A stretch of DNA of 64,000 nt, taken from IMG/VR virus record IMGVR_UViG_3300046170_000378, positions 148,343 to 212,342 of that record. One strand, 5' to 3'. Position 1 is the stretch's first letter; every line of letters begins with the position of its first letter. The DNA is from a virus. Below the pieces are notes generated by a model. The model did not search any database and was not told the origin of the DNA. It saw only the letters and a list, made by a program, of their open reading frames with translations. Positions 43,831 to 51,165 of this stretch are shown here, one piece after another. A program made the position numbers and the translations under genes.

Positions 43831-43847
43831 AAAATACAAACTTAATA

Positions 43848-44042
43848 ATGAGAAAGAAGATGATAGCATTGTCGTTAAGTTCAATATTATTATTCGGATG
43901 TGGCGCTAGTAAGCCTGCATCGGACGGATGTTGCAAACAAGAGGCACATTTAACAGAAAGAGCAGCTGATGAAGGAATATTAAATGGTTTATTGTTTACA
44001 TTAATAACTTACGCGATACTTAGTACTTTAAAAATAAACTAA
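43848..44042 (+). CDS. Lipoprotein with C-terminal membrane span, spanin-like
   Basis: 64 residues. Lipobox L-L-F-G-C (Cys 18) at the N-terminus and a hydrophobic C-terminal span (G-L-L-F-T-L-I-T-Y-A-I-L). An outer-membrane lipid anchor plus inner-membrane span is the layout of unimolecular spanins, which fuse the two membranes at lysis, and the gene lies between holin and endolysin candidates. The linker is short compared with known u-spanins, so this is tentative. Confidence 0.55.
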   Translation: MRKKMIALSLSSILLFGCGASKPASDGCCKQEAHLTERAADEGILNGLLFTLITYAILSTLKIN

Positions 44043-44055
44043 GAATAAAGAGAAC

Positions 44056-44937
44056 ATGATTTTAAAGAAAGGAACAAGAGGTAAAGAAGTTAAACAACTC
44101 CAAGAGTATTTAGAAATAGGTGCAGATGGTGTATTCGGGCCTGGAACTGAAGCTGCAGTAAAAAAGTGGCAAAAAGAAAATAGCTTAGTAGTAGATGGCA
44201 TCGTTGGTCCTAAAACATGGGAAGCCATGGGATTAGCAACTACGGACGAAAGCGAGCAAGTTTATACAACTGATAATGGTTTAATTGTTAATAGACATTT
44301 CTTACCAAAGGGTGAATACTTAAATGGTCCATCTAAAAAAGAATATTGTTTCTTACACCACACAGCTGGTTGGAATAATCCATATAAAACTGTTAGAAAT
44401 TGGGGTAATGACACTAGAGGCCGCATTGCTACAGAGTTTGTGTTAGGTGGGCAAAAACTCACTAATGGTAACAATGACTACGATGGTGTAATGGTACAGT
44501 GTATGCCAGAAGGAGCATATGGATGGCATTTAGGCAAGAACGGATCACAGTATATGCACAAACATTCAGTAGGTATTGAAGTTAATAACTTTGGTTACTT
44601 AAAGAACGGTAAAGCATATCAAGGTAGTACTGCTCACGAATCTCAAATAGTAGAGTTAGCAGAATCATTTAGAGGCTACAAACAATGGCATAGATATTCA
44701 GATGCACAAATAGAAGCATTAGATAAATGGATTCGTTGGATTGGCGAAAGAGATGGTATTGATATTAGAGCTGGATTGCCAGCATTGGTTAAAGAAAAAG
44801 GTGCAGCGGCATTTGAGTGGAACGCAGACGCTTATTATGGTAAAGTCAAAGGTCTATGGACTCACACTAATACTAGAAAAGATAAGACTGATATGTTTCC
44901 ACAGCAGGAGCTTTTAGATTTATTAACTTCGTTATAA
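44056..44937 (+). CDS. Endolysin: PG-binding domain + N-acetylmuramoyl-L-alanine amidase
   Basis: 293 residues. N-terminal peptidoglycan-binding domain (1-58): L-K-K-G-T-R-G-K-E-V-K-Q-L-Q, D-G-V-F-G-P-G-T and D-G-I-V-G-P-K-T-W. The amidase domain has the zinc-ligand region F-L-H-H-T-A-G (99-105), G-W-H-L-G, H-S-V-G-I-E-V-N-N and, later, W-T-H-T-N-T-R-K-D-K-T-D. Cleaves the amide between MurNAc and L-Ala. A diverged copy occurs at 57560. Confidence 0.88.
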   Translation: MILKKGTRGKEVKQLQEYLEIGADGVFGPGTEAAVKKWQKENSLVVDGIVGPKTWEAMGLATTDESEQVYTTDNGLIVNRHFLPKGEYLNGPSKKEYCFLHHTAGWNNPYKTVRNWGNDTRGRIATEFVLGGQKLTNGNNDYDGVMVQCMPEGAYGWHLGKNGSQYMHKHSVGIEVNNFGYLKNGKAYQGSTAHESQIVELAESFRGYKQWHRYSDAQIEALDKWIRWIGERDGIDIRAGLPALVKEKGAAAFEWNADAYYGKVKGLWTHTNTRKDKTDMFPQQELLDLLTSL

Positions 44938-44940
44938 GAT

Positions 44941-45045
44941 ATGAATAAGAATTGTAAATGCACTTCATGTAAGTGCAACCCTAAACCCGAGCGAGTTAGT
45001 TTGTGGACCAAGTTTAAAAAGAGGTTTATGAGATTAATGAGTTAG
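44941..45045 (+). CDS. Cys-rich peptide (34 aa)
   Basis: Begins M-N-K-N-C-K-C-T-S-C-K-C (four Cys in eight residues), then a basic helix (K-F-K-K-R-F-M-R-L-M). Metal binding is possible. Three bases after the endolysin stop, likely part of the lysis transcript. Confidence 0.45.
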   Translation: MNKNCKCTSCKCNPKPERVSLWTKFKKRFMRLMS

Positions 45046-45066
45046 ATTAAATATACGTAGAAGAAT

Positions 45067-45555
45067 ATGTTGAGGCAGATGAAATTTTTGATAATAATGA
45101 TCTTAATGATCACTCAAATAAAAACAAAAACTAAGCCCAAACCTCAGTCTATTCCTATAAATAATTTAATCTCTATTGATTATAAAACCTGGCAACCTAA
45201 AGATTTTCATAAAGAGTGGATTAGAGATAGTCTACAGCCAGGAATACCTCAAATTCCATGGACAATTAATTGGGAATATCAACCACTAAATCACAGAATA
45301 GCTGGAATTACCAGACACATTGACACACGATACATTCTAATAGATTTAAATCCATTATATGCATATGAATGGGATCATGTTTTTATGCACGAATTAATAC
45401 ATGCTCAGCAAATAATTAGAGGAGATCTTGTACAAGAAGGCGATATATGGTATTGGAAAGGCGAAGTAGTAGATTGGTCAATTTCATGGGCAAATAGACC
45501 ATGGGAGATAGATGCTGAAGAAAGGGCAAAAAGTTTTATAAATAGTAGAAAATAA
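45067..45555 (+). CDS. Zincin-like HExxH protein, exported or membrane anchored
   Basis: 162 residues. N-terminal hydrophobic segment (F-L-I-I-M-I-L-M-I-T-Q). H-E-L-I-H-A-Q-Q near 108-115 gives the HExxH zinc motif, with a downstream R-P-W-E-I-D-A-E-E-R-A that may supply the third ligand Glu, as in some bacterial zincins. Substrate unknown; late-position neighbours suggest a role at lysis or on the envelope. Confidence 0.65.
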   Translation: MLRQMKFLIIMILMITQIKTKTKPKPQSIPINNLISIDYKTWQPKDFHKEWIRDSLQPGIPQIPWTINWEYQPLNHRIAGITRHIDTRYILIDLNPLYAYEWDHVFMHELIHAQQIIRGDLVQEGDIWYWKGEVVDWSISWANRPWEIDAEERAKSFINSRK

Positions 45556-45563
45556 TTGCTTCT

Positions 45564-45600
45564 AGATTTTTTTATGTCAATTATTTGTGGTATATTAGTA
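45564..45600 (+). promoter_or_regulatory. Conserved GGTATATTAGTA promoter element
   Basis: AGATTTTTTTATGTCAAT, then TTTGTGGTATATTAGTA, 15 bp before ATG 45616. Confidence 0.75.
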
Positions 45601-45615
45601 GTATAATTAAAAGCT

Positions 45616-45777
45616 ATGAGCAAGAAAAGGAAATATGATGATAATTTAAACTTCAATGGAGGGTGGTCCTCTGGTGAAGCAGCACATCACATTTCTAAAA
45701 AAATGACTGAACAGACTGTAAAGTCAAAGAAAGCATATACTAGAAAGAAGAAGCATAAAAATAAAGACGATGAGTAA
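45616..45777 (+). CDS. Small basic protein (53 aa)
   Basis: Lys-rich, with W-S-S-G-E-A-A-H-H-I in the centre and a basic tail (R-K-K-K-H-K-N-K). First gene after the promoter element; overlaps the phosphoesterase ATG by 8 bp. Confidence 0.5.
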   Translation: MSKKRKYDDNLNFNGGWSSGEAAHHISKKMTEQTVKSKKAYTRKKKHKNKDDE

Positions 45778-46447
45778 AATAGTAGTTGTAGGAGATATTC
45801 ATGGGTGTGACAGGTGGAAAGACCTTGTTCATATGCATTCTGATGCTACCGAGTTTGTATTCATTGGGGATTACTTTGATTCTTTTACCAGAAATCACGC
45901 AGAGTGTATTTATAATTTTAAAGAAATTATCGAGTGGAAAGAATCTACCAACATTAAAGTAACTATGTTGATCGGTAATCATGATTTCCACTATATGTCA
46001 GAATGTGGAGGAAGATATGGTGGATGGAGCGCTTGGCATGCTGCTGAAATTGGAGAATTGCTTAAAGCAAATAAACACCACCTACAAGTGGCATATCAGT
46101 ATGATAAATATTTGTTTACTCATGCTGGTGTTTCTAAACAATGGTACGAAGCCAATTTTCCGGAAGAAGGTGATATTGTAGAACAAATCAATGACCTGTG
46201 GTCATATGATAAGCGACCATTTAATCACAGCGGCATGGAAATGTATGGTAATTATGATGGTGAAGGACCGATGTGGATTAGACCCGCTGCGTTGAGAAGA
46301 AATATGCTTAATGAGTCTATTGTTCAAATCGTAGGACATACCCACATGGAAGTAATCGATTATGATGATAATCACTATTTTATCGATACTCTTCCACATG
46401 AATACATGACAATTGAAAATGGTGTTCCAGTCATTTACGAACTATAA
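45770..46447 (+). CDS. Calcineurin-like metallophosphoesterase
   Basis: 225 residues with intact motifs: G-D-I-H-G (8-12), G-D-Y-F-D (34-38), G-N-H-D (65-68 region) and G-H-T-H in the C-terminal part. PPP-type fold. Substrate unknown (protein phosphate, nucleotide or RNA ends). Two bases before the C26 gene. Confidence 0.82.
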   Translation: MSKIVVVGDIHGCDRWKDLVHMHSDATEFVFIGDYFDSFTRNHAECIYNFKEIIEWKESTNIKVTMLIGNHDFHYMSECGGRYGGWSAWHAAEIGELLKANKHHLQVAYQYDKYLFTHAGVSKQWYEANFPEEGDIVEQINDLWSYDKRPFNHSGMEMYGNYDGEGPMWIRPAALRRNMLNESIVQIVGHTHMEVIDYDDNHYFIDTLPHEYMTIENGVPVIYEL

Positions 46448-46449
46448 AT

Positions 46450-47040
46450 ATGGAAATCTACGTAGCACCACCGCGAGGCAAAAAAGAAAAAGAGGCATGT
46501 TTGTTTTGGTTAAACCATTTCGGACATGAGGTTATTTGGTTAGATCTAAGGCGTAAAGTTAAAGGTCCATTATTGCTTTGTGGTGGTGCTGACATAGGAA
46601 AAGATCCAGAACGAGACAAGAAAGAATTTATTTGGATCAAACAAGCACTAGATGGTGGACATAAAATCCTCGGAATATGTAGAGGTATGCAAATATTAAA
46701 CACCTATTTCGGTGGTACAGTAATAGATTTACCAGATATTATAGTTGAAGAACATAAGGCTGCTGACTTTTCAGAGAACATAGATCACAGCGGAAAGCCA
46801 TCACAATTCCATACAGTAGAAGATCTTGATGGTAATTTGATCAATGTTAATTCAAGACATCATCAATACTGTAATATTATAGCAGATAATTTTAAAACAA
46901 CACATATATCATTTCCAATGAACTCGATCGTTGAGGGATTTGAAGATCTAGAAAACCAGATCTGGGCAGTACAATGGCATCCAGAAAAAATGGAGTCAGA
47001 AAACAACGAATATCCTTTAGATAAACTTTTTCGAAAATAA
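46450..47040 (+). CDS. Class I glutamine amidotransferase-like hydrolase (peptidase C26)
   Basis: 196 residues. Motifs of gamma-glutamyl-GABA hydrolase-type C26 enzymes: L-L-C-G-G-A-D-I near 41, nucleophile elbow G-I-C-R-G-M-Q near 75-81 (Cys nucleophile), S-R-H-H-Q and Q-W-H-P-E (catalytic His and Glu). Hydrolyses gamma-glutamyl bonds. Role in infection unknown. Confidence 0.82.
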   Translation: MEIYVAPPRGKKEKEACLFWLNHFGHEVIWLDLRRKVKGPLLLCGGADIGKDPERDKKEFIWIKQALDGGHKILGICRGMQILNTYFGGTVIDLPDIIVEEHKAADFSENIDHSGKPSQFHTVEDLDGNLINVNSRHHQYCNIIADNFKTTHISFPMNSIVEGFEDLENQIWAVQWHPEKMESENNEYPLDKLFRK

Positions 47041-47048
47041 TTCACCAG

Positions 47049-47083
47049 GATTTTTTTATGTCAATTATTTGTGGTATATTAGT
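47049..47083 (+). promoter_or_regulatory. Conserved GGTATATTAGTA promoter element
   Basis: GATTTTTTTATGTCAAT, then TTTGTGGTATATTAGTA, 18 bp before ATG 47102. Confidence 0.75.
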
Positions 47084-47101
47084 ACTATAATTAAAAACTA
47101 A

Positions 47102-47617
47102 ATGAGAAAGGCACCAAACACAGTTGATCATCAAGAATGGAACGAACAGTTCTTACCAATTATGTGGGCGTTTGTTCAGAGTTATCAAGCATCTGAAAAT
47201 AGTTTCTTAAAAAAGAAAATCAAAGAAGCACTTAAACGTACTATTTACAAGTGGACAGATTTGCCACCTAAATATGTTTCTACAGAGATCATAAGACTTT
47301 TTGAAGAGAATGGTATCGAAGAAGATCCATTTAATCTTATATACACCGACCGTAAAATGTTGGGTAGAGATGAGAACGGTAGAACTATTATGTTGTGGGA
47401 ACACACAACAACAAATCACGAAACTTATCAAACATTTGTTAAGTGTCAATCTCAAGAAGAATTAAAAGAAGCAATGTCAAACCACACTGGAGTTTGTTGG
47501 ATTACTCGCGAAGAGGACAACAGACTCAATAAGAGTGGATTTAGATCAAATAGAGAAGAAGGCTGGAAAGCGGTTTATGAAAAATGCGGTATAAACGTAA
47601 TTGTTCGTAACTTTTAA
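47102..47617 (+). CDS. Hypothetical protein (171 aa)
   Basis: Helical N-terminus (W-N-E-Q-F-L-P-I-M-W-A-F-V), basic middle, C-terminal H-T-G-V-C-W-I-T-R-E-E-D-N-R-L-N. Single gene under its own element. No family recognised. Confidence 0.65.
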   Translation: MRKAPNTVDHQEWNEQFLPIMWAFVQSYQASENSFLKKKIKEALKRTIYKWTDLPPKYVSTEIIRLFEENGIEEDPFNLIYTDRKMLGRDENGRTIMLWEHTTTNHETYQTFVKCQSQEELKEAMSNHTGVCWITREEDNRLNKSGFRSNREEGWKAVYEKCGINVIVRNF

Positions 47618-47639
47618 AAATAAACAGCAAAAAGCTTTC

Positions 47640-47670
47640 CCCGTTAAAATAAAAGTGGTATATTAGTACT
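47640..47670 (+). promoter_or_regulatory. Degenerate GGTATATTAGTA promoter element
   Basis: The right half (AAGTGGTATATTAGTACTGTAATTAAAA) is conserved; the T-run and ATGTCA half is replaced by CCGTTAAAATAA. 28 bp before ATG 47698. Confidence 0.6.
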
Positions 47671-47697
47671 GTAATTAAAAAGCTAAAAATAAAAAAT

Positions 47698-48015
47698 ATG
47701 TCAAACATCCTAACATTCGTACTTAGAAACTCCATGGGAGATTCAACAAACAACGGTCTAACTTCAAGAGAAGACTCAATTATTCTGCACCACGGCCCAG
47801 ATGTCGATTTAGCAGATTTAACTCTAATTCCAGATGATGAATTAGTTTTAGTAGAAAGACAACTATTTGGAGAAGATGCGTTTTATGCAGTTCCTGCCGG
47901 ATTATACAAGAACAACAAACACACAATGTTTGGTGGTAACTTTATCCACACTTCAGATTCTAGATTTCCAGGTAGAGCACCGATTCCAGTTCACGACAGA
48001 GTAGAAAATAATTAA
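47698..48015 (+). CDS. Hypothetical protein (105 aa)
   Basis: Starts S-N-I-L-T-F-V-L-R-N-S-M-G-D-S. Acidic, beta-rich. Leads a three-gene unit with the SWIM protein. Unknown. Confidence 0.6.
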   Translation: MSNILTFVLRNSMGDSTNNGLTSREDSIILHHGPDVDLADLTLIPDDELVLVERQLFGEDAFYAVPAGLYKNNKHTMFGGNFIHTSDSRFPGRAPIPVHDRVENN

Positions 48016-48033
48016 TCACTTAAAAATAAAATT

Positions 48034-48219
48034 ATGCAATTATCAGAACTAAAAGCTTACGCTGAAAAATTATCCAACGCATTTCCACAAATGGATGAAC
48101 AAATTAGAGATCTTTATTTTCTAGCAGTAGATGAGGTAGAAAGTGGAGAATCAGAGGCAAACGAATGCGAATTAGCGTATTCAGATATGAATGAATTAAC
48201 GGGCGTTAATGAGCACTAA
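48034..48219 (+). CDS. Small acidic protein (61 aa)
   Basis: Helical, strongly acidic (D-E-V-E-S-G-E-S-E-A-N-E). Overlaps the SWIM gene by 11 bp. Unknown. Confidence 0.55.
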   Translation: MQLSELKAYAEKLSNAFPQMDEQIRDLYFLAVDEVESGESEANECELAYSDMNELTGVNEH

Positions 48220-48562
48220 AACGTATACATTTCCACCAGATGATTGCTATGGTGATGTTTTCGCCATGGTAAACACTGCTTCGGGTACTTATGTATGCCC
48301 CGGTTGGCATCCAGTACCTAAGGGAACTACTAGGGATCAGATTAAATTTAGTAAGAGTACTAAAGTAGTAAAACCAAAAGCTGCGCCAGTGATCACTAAA
48401 ACTGAGAACAGATCATGGAAAGTAGAGTCATCAAAACCTGGTAAATTCTATGAAGTTACCGAAAGAGATGGAGTTTGGGGATGTGATTGTCCTGCAATGA
48501 ACTTCTTTAGAGGTGACTGTAAACACATTAAGGCTAAAAAAAGTGAAAATATTTTAGCCTAG
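48209..48562 (+). CDS. SWIM zinc-finger protein
   Basis: 117 residues. The C-terminal part holds the SWIM pattern C-D-C-P-A-M-N-F-F-R-G-D-C-K-H (CxC-x(n)-CxH), preceded by the usual strands S-W-K-V-E-S and Y-E-V-T-E-R-D-G-V-W. SWIM domains bind DNA or protein. The first half is unassigned. Confidence 0.75.
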   Translation: MSTKTYTFPPDDCYGDVFAMVNTASGTYVCPGWHPVPKGTTRDQIKFSKSTKVVKPKAAPVITKTENRSWKVESSKPGKFYEVTERDGVWGCDCPAMNFFRGDCKHIKAKKSENILA

Positions 48563-48596
48563 ATTTTTTTATGTCAAAAAGATTTGGTATATTAGT
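48561..48596 (+). promoter_or_regulatory. Conserved GGTATATTAGTA promoter element
   Basis: AGATTTTTTTATGTCAAA, then TTTGGTATATTAGTA, 26 bp before ATG 48622. It overlaps the SWIM-gene stop. Confidence 0.75.
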
Positions 48597-48621
48597 AGAG
48601 TAATAATTAAAGAAAGAAAAC

Positions 48622-48822
48622 ATGGCAGAATTAAAAAACAAACAATATATGTTCACCTTTGAAGGTGGCGGTTGGAACACAGTGTGGGCCAAAACCAAAC
48701 GAGGTGCAATTAAAGCAGCTCTTAAAGAGTACAAAGATTCAGATACTTTGAATCCACGTATTGATTCTTTTCACGTAGCTACCGAAGAAGGTCTTCGAGG
48801 TGCAATGTCTCTTTTTTACTAA
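48622..48822 (+). CDS. Small hypothetical protein (66 aa)
   Basis: Strand-helix pattern F-T-F-E-G-G-G-W-N-T-V-W-A-K-T-K-R-G-A-I-K-A-A. Unknown. Confidence 0.55.
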   Translation: MAELKNKQYMFTFEGGGWNTVWAKTKRGAIKAALKEYKDSDTLNPRIDSFHVATEEGLRGAMSLFY

Positions 48823-48840
48823 TCTAAAATAAATAATAAA

Positions 48841-49317
48841 ATGAATAAATTACAAGCACTTAAGTGCATCGAGGTTACCTCACAGACACAAGCAGATAAT
48901 GGCAACATATGTTACCATGACCCAATTGCAAATTGCGATTACATTCTTTATGAAAACGGATATGTGCGCAGATCTCTTCCAAGAGTTCGCAACTACTATG
49001 GTAGACTAGATACCACACATGCAATTTATCAATTAAATCCAACTAGAACAGAAAAGCACGTCAGCGAATGGAGTGGCAATATATTCGATAATAAAATTCG
49101 TATTATGTTACCTACACATGAAGAGCGCATGGAATGTGCTGCACGTGGAGTTGTTAATTATCGTAATACTCTTAAAAAGCGAGATCGAGTTAAGCTCATG
49201 AGAGGTGCTATCAATAATATCAAACAACTTATTAATAACCTAGAAGACGAGCATGGACAATATAACCTCTCTAAACTAGATAATACACTAACTGAAATTA
49301 AAACCCTAGTAAAATAA
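48841..49317 (+). CDS. Hypothetical protein (158 aa)
   Basis: N-terminal half with several Cys (C9, C24, C32) and Tyr, C-terminal helical (N-N-I-K-Q-L-I-N-N-L-E-D). Codon use differs slightly from flanking genes (more CGC/CGT). Unknown. Confidence 0.6.
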   Translation: MNKLQALKCIEVTSQTQADNGNICYHDPIANCDYILYENGYVRRSLPRVRNYYGRLDTTHAIYQLNPTRTEKHVSEWSGNIFDNKIRIMLPTHEERMECAARGVVNYRNTLKKRDRVKLMRGAINNIKQLINNLEDEHGQYNLSKLDNTLTEIKTLVK

Positions 49318-49322
49318 TCGAC

Positions 49323-49565
49323 ATGAACAAAGATAATCTAACACCATTTGAACAAGAGCTACTTAAAAACCTAAACAAAAAAGCCATGCTAATGGTGAAA
49401 GCTGAAGAATATCTCCGCGAAGCCAAAATTCCATTTACTACCGCTATATTTGACGAAATGTCAGAAGAGGATCTAGAAGCGTTTACAGTTACATGGAATC
49501 CCGAAAACCAAAAAAAGATGAGGGAAAAGTACATTAATAATAGTGAAACAAAAGAGGACAACTAG
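49323..49565 (+). CDS. Small hypothetical protein (80 aa)
   Basis: Helical, charged: F-E-Q-E-L-L-K-N-L-N-K-K-A-M. In line with the flanking genes, gap 5 bp. Unknown. Confidence 0.55.
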   Translation: MNKDNLTPFEQELLKNLNKKAMLMVKAEEYLREAKIPFTTAIFDEMSEEDLEAFTVTWNPENQKKMREKYINNSETKEDN

Positions 49566-49574
49566 CATAGAAAA

Positions 49575-49889
49575 ATGGATTTAAACCAAAGAGAAGAATC
49601 TGGGCCAAAACCCATAGTTGTGTACTACCTACACTATTTTGACGATCTCCAACTCGAGCGCGCATTTAATAAACACAAGGACTTCGCAATTTGTGTTATG
49701 GCAGAATCAAGTGCAGAAGCAATTGAAAAGGCCAAAGTTATCGCTCAAAATCCTAATATCAAAATTATGGGCATTGCAAATGGAAAAGAATCGTGGGTAA
49801 ATGAAAAAGCACCTATGGGAACGGGCGAAGAGATCATGCCTCTTGGTGGTTGGGATAAAGCTTGGAGAAATAGGGCCAAGAAATCCTAA
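49575..49889 (+). CDS. Hypothetical protein (104 aa)
   Basis: I-V-V-Y-Y-L-H-Y-F-D near 15 and A-E-A-I-E-K-A-K-V-I-A-Q-N near 45 form a strand-helix unit. Unknown. Confidence 0.55.
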   Translation: MDLNQREESGPKPIVVYYLHYFDDLQLERAFNKHKDFAICVMAESSAEAIEKAKVIAQNPNIKIMGIANGKESWVNEKAPMGTGEEIMPLGGWDKAWRNRAKKS

Positions 49890-49899
49890 TATATAATTC

Positions 49900-50730
49900 A
49901 TGGAGAAAGTAAAACTCTTTGAAGATTTCACTGCTAATACAAAAACATATGTCTTTGTTGGTGATATTATGCAACACCCCGAACAGATCAATTATGAATT
50001 AGATCATAACTTTTCTTATAGTGGAGTTTTTGATGAGGTTTTATTTTTATTCAAAGGCGCTGACATGGTTCTAGGAAATCTAGAAACTACAATTTCTAAG
50101 TCTATCGATACAGACGTTGAGGATAGAACAGGAAAATTCAAAGCGCATCCTAATTTTTTAAAAGCTCTCTTGCAAGCCGGATTTTCACACTTAGCCACAG
50201 AAAACAATCACATGCTAGATTTTAAAGAAGATGGTTATAAAGAAACTTTAAAATTAATTCAAGAAGCTGGTTTAATTCCAATTAATAAAAACTCGCAAGA
50301 AATTCTAAATTTCACAACACACATTAACGGTCAAGATAGATTATCATTAGAACAAATTAAGGAATTAATCAAATCATCTAATGACACTTCAGGTATTGCA
50401 TACATTCATTGGGGTGATCAATATAATACAAAACCAACGAACGAACAAATAGAAGTTGCTGAACTTTTACGAGAAGCAGGGTATCCAATCATTATCGGTT
50501 CAGGTACACACACTTACAATGCCACGGTGTATGACGGTAATCTTATAGCTTATTCTCTGGGTGATTTTTTATCTGATCATCAAGCACCAAATACGACAGA
50601 CGTTGGAAAAATACTTGTTGTTAAGACTACTGAAGATAGAGTAACTAAAGTAAAGGAGTATTATACGACTACGAACACAGATCAAGGTAAAAGCAAAATC
50701 GTTATTACGGATTCTAAAGTAATTTTATAA
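49900..50730 (+). CDS. CapA-like (PGA capsule synthesis) metallophosphatase-fold protein
   Basis: 276 residues. CapA motifs: F-V-G-D-I-M near 19, M-V-L-G-N-L-E-T near 56, A-T-E-N-N-H-M-L-D near 99, H-W-G near 162 and I-G-S-G-T-H with Y-S-L-G-D-F near 190-213. Family members take part in polyglutamate capsule formation and share the calcineurin-like fold. An N-terminal E-K-V-K-L-F-E-D-F peptide resembles that of other candidate packaged proteins. No signal peptide, so it acts in the cytoplasm or virion. Confidence 0.75.
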   Translation: MEKVKLFEDFTANTKTYVFVGDIMQHPEQINYELDHNFSYSGVFDEVLFLFKGADMVLGNLETTISKSIDTDVEDRTGKFKAHPNFLKALLQAGFSHLATENNHMLDFKEDGYKETLKLIQEAGLIPINKNSQEILNFTTHINGQDRLSLEQIKELIKSSNDTSGIAYIHWGDQYNTKPTNEQIEVAELLREAGYPIIIGSGTHTYNATVYDGNLIAYSLGDFLSDHQAPNTTDVGKILVVKTTEDRVTKVKEYYTTTNTDQGKSKIVITDSKVIL

Positions 50731-50759
50731 ACAATTTTTATTTACATCATATAAGTAGT

Positions 50760-50954
50760 ATGAAAGATAAAAAAACAGACGAAGTCATAGACATTTTAGA
50801 AGGAAGGACCAAAGAGTGGAATCCTAATGATTGGCAAGGTAGATCTAAATCACAAGTAGAAGGTAATTACAAGATTTTAGATTGGACTTTAATGGGTGTA
50901 GGAATATTTTTATTTGGTTGGGTAGTATATACCGCCATCACTTCTTTATTCTAA
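50760..50954 (+). CDS. Tail-anchored small membrane protein (64 aa)
   Basis: Hydrophilic first 40 residues, then one C-terminal span (L-M-G-V-G-I-F-L-F-G-W-V-V-Y). Unknown. Confidence 0.55.
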   Translation: MKDKKTDEVIDILEGRTKEWNPNDWQGRSKSQVEGNYKILDWTLMGVGIFLFGWVVYTAITSLF

Positions 50955-50958
50955 TAAT

Positions 50959-51165
50959 TTGAGTAAGTTGCCTGAACTAGACGAGCTTAATTACTATCAA
51001 ATGATGGATAGGCTCCACACTACAATGGTAAATATAAACACTCACATTCAACAAAACCCAGTTTCTAAAATAGACACAGAAGTAAAAGATCATGTGTGTA
51101 ATGCAGTAGATCATTTATTTAAGGCATATAAATTAGTAGAAGCTAAATTAAATAATAATGAATAA
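50959..51165 (+). CDS. Small hypothetical protein (68 aa)
   Basis: TTG start at 50959, no ATG before M15. Helical. Overlaps the M42 peptidase start by 8 bp, so translation is probably coupled. Confidence 0.5.
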   Translation: MSKLPELDELNYYQMMDRLHTTMVNINTHIQQNPVSKIDTEVKDHVCNAVDHLFKAYKLVEAKLNNNE

